A stretch of 64,000 nucleotides of DNA from a sulfur-oxidizing endosymbiont of Gigantopelta aegis (GCF_016097415.1 NZ_JAEHGE010000001.1:1766015-1830014), one strand, 5' to 3'; positions 49,615 to 60,308 are shown, counted from the first letter of the stretch. The notes: generated from the letters alone by a model not told the origin. Translations and numbers: made by a program.

Positions 49615-50898
49615 CTACTTGTTGGTGAATTCTGGGTAAGCTTCCATACCACACTCAGAAAGGTCAACACCTTGGTATTCTTCTTCTTCACTAACACGAA
49701 TGCCGAAGATCATTTTGATAACAAACCAAGTCGCAAAACTGGTTATGAATACCCAACCAAAGATAGTAGCAGCACCAATTAACTGACCTGAGAAGCTAGA
49801 GCTACCATTGGTTAAAGGGACTAACATCAGACCTAAGAAACCAACCACACCGTGGACAGAGATAGCACCAACAGGATCATCAATTTTAATTTTGTCAAAG
49901 AACAGGATACTAACAACAACTAATAAACCACCCGCAGCACCAAATAGTGTGGCAAGTAGTGGGCTAGGTGTTGAAGGCTCAGCAGTAATAGCAACCAATC
50001 CCGCTAAAGCACCGTTTAATAACATGGTTAAATCAGCCTTGCCGTACATAATGCGAGCAAGAATCAAGGCTGCAACAGCACCGCCAGCAGCAGCGGCATT
50101 GGTGTTCAAGAAGACCATGGCAACGGCATTTGCATTACCGATATCACCCAGTTTAAGTACTGAACCACCGTTAAAGCCGAACCAACCCATCCATAATATG
50201 AATGTACCTAAAGTGGCCAAAGGCAGGTTAGCACCTGGAATTGCTTTGATTTCACCATTTTTACCATATTTGCCTCTACGAGCACCCAGTAAAATAACAC
50301 CGGCTAAAGCAGCAGATGCGCCCGCCATGTGAACAATACCAGAACCAGCAAAGTCAGAGAAACCTAAGTCGCCTAAGTTATAAAAACCAAAGACATCAGC
50401 ACCATTCCAAGTCCAGGCACCTTCCATTGGGTAGATAAAGCCAGTCATAACAACAGCAAATAATAAGAATGCCCATAACTTCATACGCTCAGCAACTGCA
50501 CCAGAGACAATTGACATTGCAGTAGCAACGAAAACAACTTGGAAGAAAAAGTCAGACGCACCAGAGTAAATTGCACCACCGGTGAAGTCTGCTTGTGCAG
50601 TGAATGATTTTAATGTTTCATCAACATAGCCATCGCCAACGATAAGACCGTTTAGAAAGTAGCCGCCACTGCCATACATAATTTCATAACCGACAATCAG
50701 GTACATGATGCATGAAATCGCATAAAGTGCGACGTTTTTGGTTAAAATCTCAGCGGTATTTTTAGTTCGGACCAAGCCAGCTTCTAGCATTGAGAAACCC
50801 GCTGCCATCCACATGACTAAGGCGCCACACATTAAGAAATAAAAAGTATCTAGTGCATACTGTAAGTGATAAACATTTTGCAATACGGGGTTTTCCAC
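49615..50898 (-). CDS. amtB: Ammonium transporter
   Basis: 427 residues with about 11 transmembrane helices, beginning at DTFYFLMCGALVMWMAAGFSMLEAGLVRTKN. Signatures: DFAGSGIVHMAGASAALAG (pore histidine region), WFGFNGGS and HGVVGFLGL. There is no cleaved signal peptide. It imports ammonium and is gated by the PII protein encoded 23 bp upstream. The C-terminal tail (DLSECGMEAYPEF) is the GlnK-contact segment. Confidence 0.95.
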   Translation of the reverse strand: MENPVLQNVYHLQYALDTFYFLMCGALVMWMAAGFSMLEAGLVRTKNTAEILTKNVALYAISCIMYLIVGYEIMYGSGGYFLNGLIVGDGYVDETLKSFTAQADFTGGAIYSGASDFFFQVVFVATAMSIVSGAVAERMKLWAFLLFAVVMTGFIYPMEGAWTWNGADVFGFYNLGDLGFSDFAGSGIVHMAGASAALAGVILLGARRGKYGKNGEIKAIPGANLPLATLGTFILWMGWFGFNGGSVLKLGDIGNANAVAMVFLNTNAAAAGGAVAALILARIMYGKADLTMLLNGALAGLVAITAEPSTPSPLLATLFGAAGGLLVVVSILFFDKIKIDDPVGAISVHGVVGFLGLMLVPLTNGSSSFSGQLIGAATIFGWVFITSFATWFVIKMIFGIRVSEEEEYQGVDLSECGMEAYPEFTNK

Positions 50899-50921
50899 GA
50901 ATAATTCTCCTTAAGGCGAGC

Positions 50922-51305
<384 letters not shown>

Positions 51306-51317
51306 TTATGCTAACAA

Positions 51318-51332
51318 GCAGTTATTATGCCA
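51318..51332 (-). promoter_or_regulatory. Sigma-54 (-24/-12) promoter for glnK-amtB
   Basis: Minus strand TGGCATAATAACTGC has GG and GC dinucleotides in the exact sigma-54 spacing (consensus TGGCAC-N5-TTGC). It lies about 58 bp before the glnK ATG. Confidence 0.75.
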
Positions 51333-51396
51333 TTGAACAATTACTTAGTATTTACAAGGGCTTGTATCATACTCTTGTTCCTGAGCAAAATTAAAA

Positions 51397-51413
51397 CGCA
51401 CCACGATAGCAAT
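51397..51413 (-). promoter_or_regulatory. Possible NtrC binding site
   Basis: Minus strand ATTGCTATCGTGGTGCG matches the right half (TGGTGC) and the central CTAT of the NtrC palindrome TGCACTATATTGGTGCA; the left half is degenerate. It is about 90-100 bp upstream of the expected start, a usual enhancer distance. Confidence 0.45.
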
Positions 51414-51577
51414 ATCAAAGCGCTTTCTTAAAATGAAATGCACTGTATTGGTGTATTTGTTTTGCAGTAAATAGCCTTGAGTATTTAATTGGGTCATTTT
51501 TGAAATGATGTTAAACTGACGAGATAGTGTTAACTCAGGAATGAGCCCTTTTGATAGTTTGAGAGAGACTTAAATAA

Positions 51578-51826
51578 ATGAATAGCCAATTTTTTGATGA
51601 TTTAGCCAGTAAAATCACGCGCACGATGCCATCCGCCCCCACTGCCATGAAGCAGGAAATAGAACAATCGGTGCGTAATGTTTTGCGTAATGCCTTCGAT
51701 AAAATGGATCTGGTGACTCGAGAAGATTTTGAAGTACAATCCGCCGTATTACAAAAGACTCGAATTAAGCTGGAATTATTAGAGAAGAAATTAAGCGATC
51801 TGGAAAGCAAATTAGATATTAATTAA
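51578..51826 (+). CDS. ubiK: Ubiquinone biosynthesis accessory factor (BMFP family)
   Basis: 82 residues: an amphipathic N-terminal part (FFDDLASKITRTMP) and a C-terminal coiled coil (QKTRIKLELLEKKLSDLESKL), the UbiK/YqiC pattern. UbiK assists UbiJ in aerobic ubiquinone assembly. It frequently precedes yifB, as here (114 bp apart). Confidence 0.9.
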   Translation: MNSQFFDDLASKITRTMPSAPTAMKQEIEQSVRNVLRNAFDKMDLVTREDFEVQSAVLQKTRIKLELLEKKLSDLESKLDIN

Positions 51827-51940
51827 AGCAAAAACTATCCAATCATAGAAAATAGAGTGCCAATGACAGTTTATCCTGACAAGCTGAACTGATGAATTGA
51901 GTTATACTCTAAAGAGCAGATTACTTAAAAAAGGATTTTT

Positions 51941-53494
51941 ATGTCGCTCTCTATCGTTTATAGCCGTGCCGGTGGGCTGGATGCTCCATTGGTCACGGTC
52001 GAAGTCTTATTAACTAATGGCCTCCCAAGTTTGGGAATCGTTGGCCTTCCTGAAACCGCAGTAAAAGAAAGCAAAGATCGTGTTCGAGGCGCGATTATTA
52101 ATAGTCGCTTTGACTTCCCTGTACGGCGAATTACCATCAATTTAGCGCCTGCCGATCTCCCTAAAGAAGGGGGACGTTTTGATTTGGCTATTGCACTGGG
52201 TATTTTACTATCATCCAAGCAAGTCGAGTTAAGCAAAACGAATAAGGACAATGATTCTGAACAATCAGCGCCTATAGAACATGCACCCATAGAGCGATTT
52301 GAATTCGTTGGTGAGCTTGCGCTCAGTGGTGAATTACGTGGAGTAAAGGGCATTCTTCCCATTGCCGTACAGGCGAAAAAAAATAATCGCATTCTTATTG
52401 TGCCGGAAGAAAACGGCATTGAGGCATCTCTCATTAAGGGCTTGACGGTCTATACCGCTAAACATTTACTGGATGTCTGTGCTTTTCTAAAGGGTGAGCA
52501 AAAACTTGCTCAGCCAGAACTAAAAAGCACTGAAGAACAAGAGTTTTATGCGACTTGCCTATCCGATATTCGTGGCCAGCAAAATGCTAAACGAGCGCTT
52601 GAAATTGCGGCTGCGGGGCAACATAGCCTGTTGATGAAAGGCCCACCGGGTACTGGCAAAACCATGCTAGCTAGCCGCTTAGTCACTATTTTACCGAATA
52701 TGTCCGATGCCGAAGCGGAAGAAGTCGCAGCGATTCGCTCTGTTTGTGGTGAGGATGTCAATTTTTCTAATTGGGCTGTACGTGGCTTTCGGGTACCGCA
52801 TCATACCGCTTCAGGGGTTGCCTTGGTGGGCGGTGGCAGCTATCCCAAACCGGGAGAAATTAGTCTGGCACATCATGGTGTATTGTTCATGGATGAGTTG
52901 CCAGAGTTCAGTCAAAAAGTTCTGGAGGTATTACGTGAACCACTGGAATCTGGGCGTATAGCCATTTCACGAGCAGCCAAAAAAGCCGAATTTCCTGCTT
53001 CATTTCAGTTGATTGCCGCCATGAATCCCTGTCCCTGTGGTTATTGGGGCGATGTGCATAATAATTGTCGTTGCACGAGTGAGCAGGTGCAACGCTATCA
53101 AAATAAGCTCTCAGGGCCTTTTCTGGACAGAATCGATATGCATATTGATGTACCGGCGGTTTCGCATCAGGATTTACAGGAAAATAGCGATTTGATCGAA
53201 CAGAGTTCGGTGGTCAAAAAGAGGGTGATTACAGCCCAAAATCGGCAGAGAACAAGGCGTGGACATTGCAATGCTCACTTGACCAATAAAGAGATTGAGC
53301 AGGATTGTCGTTTATCATCGGATAACCAAAACGTGCTGGAGAAAACCATGAATAAAATGAAACTTTCTGCCAGAGCCTATCACCGGATACTTAAATTGGC
53401 ACGGACTATTGCAGATTTAGACAATAGTGATACTATCGAATTGCACCATTTAACCGAGTCCATTGGCTATCGAAAAATTGACCATTTTCAATAA
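51941..53494 (+). CDS. comM: YifB/ComM family AAA+ ATPase
   Basis: A 517-residue magnesium-chelatase-like protein. The N-terminal domain begins SLSIVYSRAGGLDAPLVTVE and has GLPETAVKESKDRVR. Walker A is GPPGTGKTML (near 235) and Walker B VLFMDELPEF. A cysteine cluster CPCGYWGD...CRC is near 365, and the C-terminal helical domain ends SIGYRKID. In Vibrio and Haemophilus ComM drives branch migration during natural transformation, fitting the comEC gene in this window. Confidence 0.9.
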   Translation: MSLSIVYSRAGGLDAPLVTVEVLLTNGLPSLGIVGLPETAVKESKDRVRGAIINSRFDFPVRRITINLAPADLPKEGGRFDLAIALGILLSSKQVELSKTNKDNDSEQSAPIEHAPIERFEFVGELALSGELRGVKGILPIAVQAKKNNRILIVPEENGIEASLIKGLTVYTAKHLLDVCAFLKGEQKLAQPELKSTEEQEFYATCLSDIRGQQNAKRALEIAAAGQHSLLMKGPPGTGKTMLASRLVTILPNMSDAEAEEVAAIRSVCGEDVNFSNWAVRGFRVPHHTASGVALVGGGSYPKPGEISLAHHGVLFMDELPEFSQKVLEVLREPLESGRIAISRAAKKAEFPASFQLIAAMNPCPCGYWGDVHNNCRCTSEQVQRYQNKLSGPFLDRIDMHIDVPAVSHQDLQENSDLIEQSSVVKKRVITAQNRQRTRRGHCNAHLTNKEIEQDCRLSSDNQNVLEKTMNKMKLSARAYHRILKLARTIADLDNSDTIELHHLTESIGYRKIDHFQ

Positions 53495-53511
53495 AATCTT
53501 ACAAAGAAAAT

Positions 53512-54894
53512 ATGAATAATAAACAATTTTATCAGCGCTTACAGAAAAAATTACCCCATTGGCAGGCAGAGGGTTGGCTGGATGCGGGTGCGGCAAAGCA
53601 AATTTTAAATGATGCGATATCCGATGTTAATAGCATTTCTGATAAATCCCACAAGCTCAGTCTTATTCTGGGAATTATGGGTGTCATGCTCTTATCTGCC
53701 GGTGCGATTAGCTTCTTTGCGGCCAATTGGCAGGGTATGAGTAAGCTATTCAAACTGGGCTTATTGTTCTCTTCAATGACGGGTGCCTATATTGCTGCTG
53801 CATGGGCCTTATCTGGGCAGCGCTATCCCGCTTTAGGGCAGGCTTTTTTATTGCTGGGAATTTTATTATTTGGCAATAATATCATGTTGATCGCACAAAT
53901 TTATCACATTGATAGTCACTACCCAAATGGCATTTTATTGTGGACGACGGGTGCCTTGCTCGTCACCATTGTGATGCGATCTGAAGTCGCACTGATTGCC
54001 GCCTGTATCCTGGCCTTGTTGTGGTCAGGCATGGAGATCCTTGAATTTGATCGCTGGCATTATCCGTGGTTAGTTTTCTGGTGTGTCAGTGCTTTTATTA
54101 GTATCCGGGGTGACTTTAAAGTGGCTGCTCATATCGTTGTGATCAGCCTTTTTTTATGGCTCTTATTGCATTATGAGCAATTAAGTCGAGGTAGTTCAGG
54201 CGGCGATATTGTACAGCTATACCTGCTATTGGGGCTGATGTTTTTTATGCTCGCACAGGTCATAAGCAAACTCATGACTGGCATACATCTCATCAATTAT
54301 CTTGCTCGCTATGCCTTGATCTTTATGCTGATTTTTCTATTTGTCTTGAGCTTTCCAGGCTTAGATTTATATCCACAGTCCTTTTATGGGCTAGAAAATG
54401 AATCGTTTTGGCAAAGCTGGCAAATTATCAAGCCCTTGATAATGGGGATAATTCTTTTAGCGACCGGCTGGTATTTTTTACATGCTAAACGAGTAATTCC
54501 TGTATACCAATGGTGTGGACTCGCATGGTTGTTGATTCTTATGGCAACATTGTTCTTTAACTTTTATTTTTATCAGGATTTTTTGACAGGTGGCGGTGAG
54601 ACTTTATCGGTGATTGTCATTAACCTGCTTATTTTTACACTGGTGGTTGGACTGATTTTTTCCGGTTTAATCGAGCATCAACTTTTTTATGTCAATACTG
54701 CTTTTATGCTGTTTACGCTGACTTTAACCAGCCGCTATTTTGATACCTTCTGGAGCTTGATGGATCGTTCCTTATTCTTTTTAGTCGGTGGACTGATTTT
54801 AATTATAGGCGGGTATTGGTTAGAAAAGAAACGCCGTCTTTTGAGCCAACGTTTATCTCATGACCTTGAAGCAGGAGTGAATGATGCAGTCTAA
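53512..54894 (+). CDS. DUF2157 multi-pass membrane protein
   Basis: 460 residues. The N-terminal soluble part (FYQRLQKKLPHWQAEGWLDAGAAKQIL) is the DUF2157 domain, followed by about 12 hydrophobic segments with LSAGAISFFAANWQGM. Function unknown. It starts 17 bp after yifB, and its end overlaps the next gene by 14 bp, so the pair is translationally coupled. Confidence 0.85.
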   Translation: MNNKQFYQRLQKKLPHWQAEGWLDAGAAKQILNDAISDVNSISDKSHKLSLILGIMGVMLLSAGAISFFAANWQGMSKLFKLGLLFSSMTGAYIAAAWALSGQRYPALGQAFLLLGILLFGNNIMLIAQIYHIDSHYPNGILLWTTGALLVTIVMRSEVALIAACILALLWSGMEILEFDRWHYPWLVFWCVSAFISIRGDFKVAAHIVVISLFLWLLLHYEQLSRGSSGGDIVQLYLLLGLMFFMLAQVISKLMTGIHLINYLARYALIFMLIFLFVLSFPGLDLYPQSFYGLENESFWQSWQIIKPLIMGIILLATGWYFLHAKRVIPVYQWCGLAWLLILMATLFFNFYFYQDFLTGGGETLSVIVINLLIFTLVVGLIFSGLIEHQLFYVNTAFMLFTLTLTSRYFDTFWSLMDRSLFFLVGGLILIIGGYWLEKKRRLLSQRLSHDLEAGVNDAV

Positions 54895-55486
54895 ATCAAC
54901 ACGCTCGATTATCTTGTCCATCTTGCTCATTATTGTGTTACAAAGCTTAATTCTTATTGCCATGATAGCCAGTCGTCAAGCCATATTATCTTCTGATACC
55001 TTAGTTATTTTAGAAACCAGACCGATTGATCCCCGCTCATTATTTCGTGGTGACTATGTGCGTTTGAATTATACAATTAATGACCTAAAGCTGAATGAGC
55101 TATCTGGAGATAGTCGCTTTAGTCGTAATGAAAGAGTTTATGTGGTGCTAAAACAAGCAGAGCAATACTGGGAAGCCGTTGCTGTCTATGCAAACAAGCC
55201 TGAGCTGATTTCGCTGTATCCGGATAATGTGGATAAATACGCCCTGATTCAAGGCATCGTTAAAGATGCTGTGGATCTAACTAAAAGTACTTCAGCCGCA
55301 TCTCGTTTAGAGGTAAGTTATGGCATTGAAAACTACTTTGTACCAGAAGGCGAGGGATTAAAGTTAGAACGTCCGCAAGCCGGTGATGAAGTGACACTGA
55401 AAATAGCACTGGACAAAGATGGCCAAGCAGCGATTAAAGCTCTGTTGTTGAATGGCGTTGAACAATATGAAGAGGCGCTTTTTTAA
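54881..55486 (+). CDS. GDYXXLXY protein
   Basis: 201 residues with one N-terminal transmembrane helix (IILSILLIIVLQSLILIAMIA) and the naming motif GDYVRLNY near residue 57, in the usual PIDPRSLFRGDYVRLNY context. It is encoded with a DUF2157 partner, the standard arrangement; function unknown. Either ATG 54881 or 54884 could start it; GGAG lies just before. Confidence 0.88.
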   Translation: MMQSKSTRSIILSILLIIVLQSLILIAMIASRQAILSSDTLVILETRPIDPRSLFRGDYVRLNYTINDLKLNELSGDSRFSRNERVYVVLKQAEQYWEAVAVYANKPELISLYPDNVDKYALIQGIVKDAVDLTKSTSAASRLEVSYGIENYFVPEGEGLKLERPQAGDEVTLKIALDKDGQAAIKALLLNGVEQYEEALF

Positions 55487-55489
55487 TTT

Positions 55490-56371
55490 TTAATAAATTT
55501 TTGCCTCACCTTCGGGACGTTTCTTAAAGCGCTTATAGCTCCATTGGTATTGGGCAGGGACTTCACGAATAAAATTTTCTACGGTTTGGTTCAAAGCGGT
55601 GGCTGAAATCAACGGGTCGGCATGGCTTATGTTGGGAACAGCAGGTTTAATATGCAAGTGATAACCCTTGCCCTTGGGTAGACGCTCAGCATAGCCAATG
55701 ACTATCGAAGCCCCCGTTTTGCTGGCCAGTTTTGAAATAAAGGTCATGGTGAGGGTTTGAATGCCAAAAAATGGTGCAAAAACGCCACTATTAATATCAT
55801 CTGGATTCTGATCTGGCAAAATCCCCGTGCCATTGCCCTGTTTTAGGGTTTTAAAAATACTTTTTACGCCTGAGGCATCGGCAGAGACAAGTTTTGCACC
55901 AGAACGAATCCGTGATTGACGGACAATATCATCTAGGGCTTTTATTTTCGGACGGGAATATAAAATAGTGACGGGAATATTGGCACCAAGATACAGCCCG
56001 GCGATTTCCCAACACCCCAGATGAGGTGTGAGCAAAAAAACACCCTTATTGGATTTCATTGCTGCATCCATATATTCTTTACCGGACACCTGTGTTAATA
56101 AGGCCAGGGTTTTTTCTGGAGACCATAACCACATGGGACCCATTTCGGTGAACTGTTTCCCCAATTCAATTAGGCTGTCTTTTAATATTTTTTCCTGCTC
56201 GTCTGCACTTTTATCGGCAAAGCAGAGTTGAATATTAATTCTTGAAACTCGCCAGCTTTTACCCTTGAGGTAGTAAAGTATCAGGCCAAGGTAAGAACCC
56301 ACAAAGTGATTTAACCTGAGTGGCATGAGAGCAAAAAAAGATAATGTAAGTCGAACCAAAAATGCTTGCAT
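55490..56371 (-). CDS. Lipid A biosynthesis lauroyl/myristoyl acyltransferase family
   Basis: 293 residues of the LpxL/LpxM/HtrB family. An N-terminal hydrophobic anchor is followed by the catalytic motif HLGCWE (HxxxxE, near 117-122), then ILPDQNP and GVFAPFFGIQTLT. It transfers a secondary acyl chain to lipid A at the inner membrane. Which position is acylated cannot be read. It starts 3 bp after the ttcA stop and should be expressed with it. Confidence 0.88.
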   Translation of the reverse strand: MQAFLVRLTLSFFALMPLRLNHFVGSYLGLILYYLKGKSWRVSRINIQLCFADKSADEQEKILKDSLIELGKQFTEMGPMWLWSPEKTLALLTQVSGKEYMDAAMKSNKGVFLLTPHLGCWEIAGLYLGANIPVTILYSRPKIKALDDIVRQSRIRSGAKLVSADASGVKSIFKTLKQGNGTGILPDQNPDDINSGVFAPFFGIQTLTMTFISKLASKTGASIVIGYAERLPKGKGYHLHIKPAVPNISHADPLISATALNQTVENFIREVPAQYQWSYKRFKKRPEGEAKIY

Positions 56372-56374
56372 TGC

Positions 56375-57202
56375 TTATCGAACATCCCCGTCAGTGCTTT
56401 GAACTAATGCGGTATCAACTGCCATTAATGGTTTTAAGGTGGTTAATAAATTATTAAACAAACGCTTATTCGACTGTTCTTCCTGTGCCAGTAATTGCTT
56501 CATGTGATCTCGCTGGGTTGGCATGCTGAAACAAGCAGGGCAACTATCAGGAATAACGGGTAATTGTGCTGCTTTGGCATATTCGCTTGTCAGTGCTTCA
56601 CGGGCATAGACTAATGGGCGAATGACACGAATATCTCCGGCTTGAATACTATAATTGGCCTTCATGGTCTGTAATTTACCATTATGAAAAGCAGACATCA
56701 GAAAGCTTTCGGCCAGATCATCTAAATGCTGTGCGAGCGCTAAGACATTGTAGCCCTCTTTGCGAGCGGTACTATATAAAATACCGCGCTTCATGCGCGA
56801 GCAAAACGAACAAAAGGAATCACCCTCCATTGCGCCTTCTGCTTGTTCTAAAATGGCCTGCTCCTGATAGAAATAAGGCACATCCAAATCAGCTAAATAG
56901 GCTTTTAATGGCGATGGGTCAAAGCCCTCTATTTGTGGATCAACGGTAATTGCACCAAGATGAAATTTTACGGGTGCATACTGTTTTAAATGGTGCAAAA
57001 TAAGTAATAGTGATAGTGAATCCTTACCTCCAGAGACGCCTAATAGAATTCTATCACCCTCATTGATCATTTTAAAATCAGCAATGGCACGCCCGACATG
57101 ACGCATGAGGGGTTTAGGTGGTTTTAGGTAGTTAACCTTGGTTTTGCTAGCTGAATTCAAACTTATTGATCCATCGATGATGTTAATTGATAGCGGTGAC
57201 AT
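56375..57202 (-). CDS. ttcA: tRNA 2-thiocytidine(32) synthetase, TtcA type
   Basis: 275 residues. PP-loop GVSGGKDSLS (near 54) with the cysteines of the iron-sulfur cluster in CSFCSRMKRG and the later DSCPACF. ALAQHLDDLAESFLM matches the GHHxDD region with changes. The N-terminal 25 residues before RHVGRAIADFKMI are extra compared with E. coli. It thiolates cytidine 32 in certain tRNAs. Adjacent to the acyltransferase gene, with no evident functional link. Confidence 0.87.
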   Translation of the reverse strand: MSPLSINIIDGSISLNSASKTKVNYLKPPKPLMRHVGRAIADFKMINEGDRILLGVSGGKDSLSLLLILHHLKQYAPVKFHLGAITVDPQIEGFDPSPLKAYLADLDVPYFYQEQAILEQAEGAMEGDSFCSFCSRMKRGILYSTARKEGYNVLALAQHLDDLAESFLMSAFHNGKLQTMKANYSIQAGDIRVIRPLVYAREALTSEYAKAAQLPVIPDSCPACFSMPTQRDHMKQLLAQEEQSNKRLFNNLLTTLKPLMAVDTALVQSTDGDVR

Positions 57203-57325
57203 TTGTCACTTAGCCGGTATCTTAACAGACTGATGGCTCTTTTTTAAATAGACGGGCTTTCTTGTTCGTCTGATTTTCTTTGCATGAGGTGTTATGTTTA
57301 ATGTGCTGTGCTGATGCTGCTCCAA

Positions 57326-58192
57326 TTAACTGCGAGCAATCTTCATTAAATGAGAAGCTTCCACTAAGAGGCAGTCAGCATGATCTGTTTGTTTTAAATA
57401 GGCCACCACGAGTTCAGAGGCTTCGCCCGTTAGAATATTGTTAATGCGTTCCATGGCCTTAAATTGTTCAGGTTTAAAGTCAATGACATCATTAATATCA
57501 TCAATCCGTAAAGCAACCGTTGGCGTGGTGCCGTCTTCGGTGATATAGAGTAAGACCTGACGGGTTGATTCTTTTAAATGCGTACGTGCTTGTTCAAAGC
57601 GTTTTAGGAGTCGTTTTAGAGTGATATTTCTCTCATAACGTAATAAATGTAGGGCATGATCAAGATCCTTATCTTTTTTCATATCCAGAAGCTTGTCAGC
57701 TAGAGAATGAATTTGTTTATGCGGCTGATCAAATTCAGCCAATACTTCCATCAGGGTTTCATCGCGGGTGTTAAAATGGTCATACCACTGGCCAAAGGCA
57801 CATTTGTGGGGATCTTTGACCTTAGTGAATGGGGTATCATTAACGAGACTATCTTCTAAGGCTTCTACCCACTCAACATGGTCTTTTTCTCTATCACAGA
57901 GTAATTGGATTAGTTCATTACTGTTTTCAACACCTGAAGCAAAGCCCAGCATATTGGCAAAATCTAATACCGGCACTGCATGGTTCTGAAATTCTACCAT
58001 ACCAACTAGTCCCTTAGCCCGTGCGGGGAGTGACTGAATATTGCCCATTTCCTGACTAATAGTGAGCACTCTCGAAATATCGATGGCATAGAGTGTATCG
58101 GATACCCAAAATGTAAATGCTCTGAGGCCTTGTGAGTATTGATCCATCATTTGATGATTGGATGGAAGCAATTCAACTGCTGACATATTCAT
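57326..58192 (-). CDS. CheW-like protein interrupted by a CZB zinc-binding domain
   Basis: 288 residues. Residues 22-95 form the first CheW half (RAFTFWVSDTLYAIDISRVL, then GLVGMVEFQNHAVPVLDF). Residues 100-175 are a chemoreceptor zinc-binding (CZB) domain with H105, C131 (in CAFGQWY), H158 and H162 (PHKQIH), the complete 3His-1Cys set. A helical connector leads to residues 210-285, the second CheW half (LLYITEDG, VALRIDDINDVIDF, ending LLVEASHLM). CheW couples receptors to CheA; CZB binds zinc and senses oxidants such as hypochlorous acid. No che genes are nearby. Confidence 0.87.
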   Translation of the reverse strand: MNMSAVELLPSNHQMMDQYSQGLRAFTFWVSDTLYAIDISRVLTISQEMGNIQSLPARAKGLVGMVEFQNHAVPVLDFANMLGFASGVENSNELIQLLCDREKDHVEWVEALEDSLVNDTPFTKVKDPHKCAFGQWYDHFNTRDETLMEVLAEFDQPHKQIHSLADKLLDMKKDKDLDHALHLLRYERNITLKRLLKRFEQARTHLKESTRQVLLYITEDGTTPTVALRIDDINDVIDFKPEQFKAMERINNILTGEASELVVAYLKQTDHADCLLVEASHLMKIARS

Positions 58193-58343
58193 TGTTGAGT
58201 CCTGTTCCGTAATTAAGAGTCTTGCTTGGTTTTATAAACTATTGTGTCTGTTTAAGGATAACGGATAATTGAAAAAAATCTTTAATATTTGCAGAAATTT
58301 TTGTTGAATTTAAATAAATTCTGATTTATAGAAAACATTCCGT

Positions 58344-58349
58344 TATAAT
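58344..58349 (+). promoter_or_regulatory. -10 element upstream of typA
   Basis: TATAAT with a TG-free upstream; the -35 at 17 bp spacing (CTGATT at 58321) is weak. It gives a leader of about 125 nt. No terminator lies between it and the GTG start. Confidence 0.5.
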
Positions 58350-58481
58350 GCGCGTTTCTTTTGGCATCTTAATGATAATATAACTCATTAAGACACCTCT
58401 CAAGCAAACCTGACTCTATTTAGTCAGATAGCCTTATCATTTAACCATAGCTTATGTTTAGCTTATTTTTGGACTTTCACC

Positions 58482-60308
58482 GTGAAAGATATTAGTAAAA
58501 TCAGAAACATCGCCATCATTGCACACGTTGACCATGGCAAAACCACGCTCGTAGATGAGCTTCTTAAACAATCAGGCACCTTCGATGAACGCGACGAAGT
58601 GTCAGAGCGTATGATGGACTCTAACGATCTGGAAAAAGAACGTGGCATCACGATTTTGTCCAAAAATACGGCGATTGAGTGGAATGATTACCACATCAAT
58701 ATCGTAGATACTCCGGGACACGCCGACTTCGGTGGTGAAGTAGAGCGGGTACTCTCCATGGTTGATTGTGTTTGCTTGTTGGTTGATGCCGTTGAAGGGC
58801 CGATGCCACAAACCCGCTTTGTCACACAAAAAGCCTTTGAACTTGGTCTGAACCCGATTGTTGTAGTCAATAAAATTGACCGTGATGGTGGTCGCCCTGA
58901 TTGGGTTGTTGATCAAACCTTCGATTTATTTGACCGCTTAGGTGGCACGGATGATCAGTTGGACTTCCCGATTGTTTATGCCTCAGCCATTAATGGTTAT
59001 GCTTCTTTAGAAGATGATGTGCGCGATGGCGATATGACTGCTTTATTTGAAACGATTGTGGAAAAAGTATCACCACCCGATGTAGATATCAATGCACCTT
59101 TTCGAATGCAAGTCATCAGTCTTGACTATAATAGCTATTTGGGTGTTATCGGTATCGGTCGTATCAAGCAAGGTACCATCAGTGCTAATACACCGGTTAT
59201 TATTGTTGATAGCGAAGGTAAAGAGCGTAAAGGCCGTATGTTGAAACTATTTGGTTTCAAAGGCTTGGAGCGTGTTGAAGTCCCTGAAGCACAGGCGGGT
59301 GATATTATCGCTTTCTGTGGTATTGAAGGGCTAAATATTTCCGATACCCTATGTGATCCAACTTCAGTTGAAGCGATGACCACACTAACGGTTGATGAGC
59401 CAACGGTGACCATGACTTTCCAAGTGAATAATTCCCCTTTTGCTGGTCGTGAAGGTAAGTTTGTGACCTCACGTCAAATCAAAGATCGTTTAGAAAAAGA
59501 ATTATTGCATAACGTCGCATTAAAAGTTGAGCAAACTGAAGATCCTGATAAATTTAAAGTTTCTGGTCGTGGTGAATTACACCTCGGTGTTTTGATTGAA
59601 AATATGCGCCGTGAAGGCTTTGAACTGGGTGTTTCTCGTCCAGAAGTGATCACCAAAGAAATTGATGGTGTCATGAGCGAACCGTTTGAAGAAGTGATGC
59701 TGGATGTTGAAGATGAGCATCAGGGCAGCATCATGGAAAAAATGGGTGATGTCAAAGGTGAACTGACCAATATGGTTCCCGATGGCAAAGGTCGTGTCAG
59801 ACTGGAATATATCGTACCTTCAAGAGGTTTGATTGGTTTCCAAACTGAATTTATGACCCAAACATCCGGTAGTGGCTTGTTTTATCATAACTTCTCTCAT
59901 TATGGCCCTATGCTATCAGGTGATTTTGCCAAGCGTGATAAAGGTGTTTTGATCAGTAATGGTCAGGGTTCATCGGTTGCCTTTGGTTTATTTAACCTAC
60001 AGGAACGTGGTCGTCTGTTTATCGGCAGTGGTGTTGATATTTATGAAGGCATGGTAATCGGTCTTCATTCTCGTAGCAACGACTTAGTGGTGAATGCCCT
60101 GAGAGCGAAACAACTGACTAACGTACGTGCATCTGGTACTGATGAAGCGGTGACTTTAACCACGCCTATTACCATGGCGCTGGAACAAGCACTGGAATTC
60201 ATTGATGAAGATGAACTGGTTGAAGTGACACCAGAAAGCGTACGTATTCGTAAGCGTTTATTGACTGAAAATGAACGTAAACGTGCGGGTCGCTCTAAAA
60301 AGACTTAG
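58482..60308 (+). CDS. typA: Translational GTPase TypA/BipA
   Basis: 608 residues. G1 is AHVDHGKTT, then [11 protein letters not shown] and VVNKIDR. Beta-barrel domain II, EF-G-like domains III and V and the BipA C-terminal domain with [19 protein letters not shown] follow. A ribosome-associated GTPase for assembly and stress growth. The start is GTG at 58482 with GGACTTT upstream. Full length. Confidence 0.97.
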   Translation: MKDISKIRNIAIIAHVDHGKTTLVDELLKQSGTFDERDEVSERMMDSNDLEKERGITILSKNTAIEWNDYHINIVDTPGHADFGGEVERVLSMVDCVCLLVDAVEGPMPQTRFVTQKAFELGLNPIVVVNKIDRDGGRPDWVVDQTFDLFDRLGGTDDQLDFPIVYASAINGYASLEDDVRDGDMTALFETIVEKVSPPDVDINAPFRMQVISLDYNSYLGVIGIGRIKQGTISANTPVIIVDSEGKERKGRMLKLFGFKGLERVEVPEAQAGDIIAFCGIEGLNISDTLCDPTSVEAMTTLTVDEPTVTMTFQVNNSPFAGREGKFVTSRQIKDRLEKELLHNVALKVEQTEDPDKFKVSGRGELHLGVLIENMRREGFELGVSRPEVITKEIDGVMSEPFEEVMLDVEDEHQGSIMEKMGDVKGELTNMVPDGKGRVRLEYIVPSRGLIGFQTEFMTQTSGSGLFYHNFSHYGPMLSGDFAKRDKGVLISNGQGSSVAFGLFNLQERGRLFIGSGVDIYEGMVIGLHSRSNDLVVNALRAKQLTNVRASGTDEAVTLTTPITMALEQALEFIDEDELVEVTPESVRIRKRLLTENERKRAGRSKKT

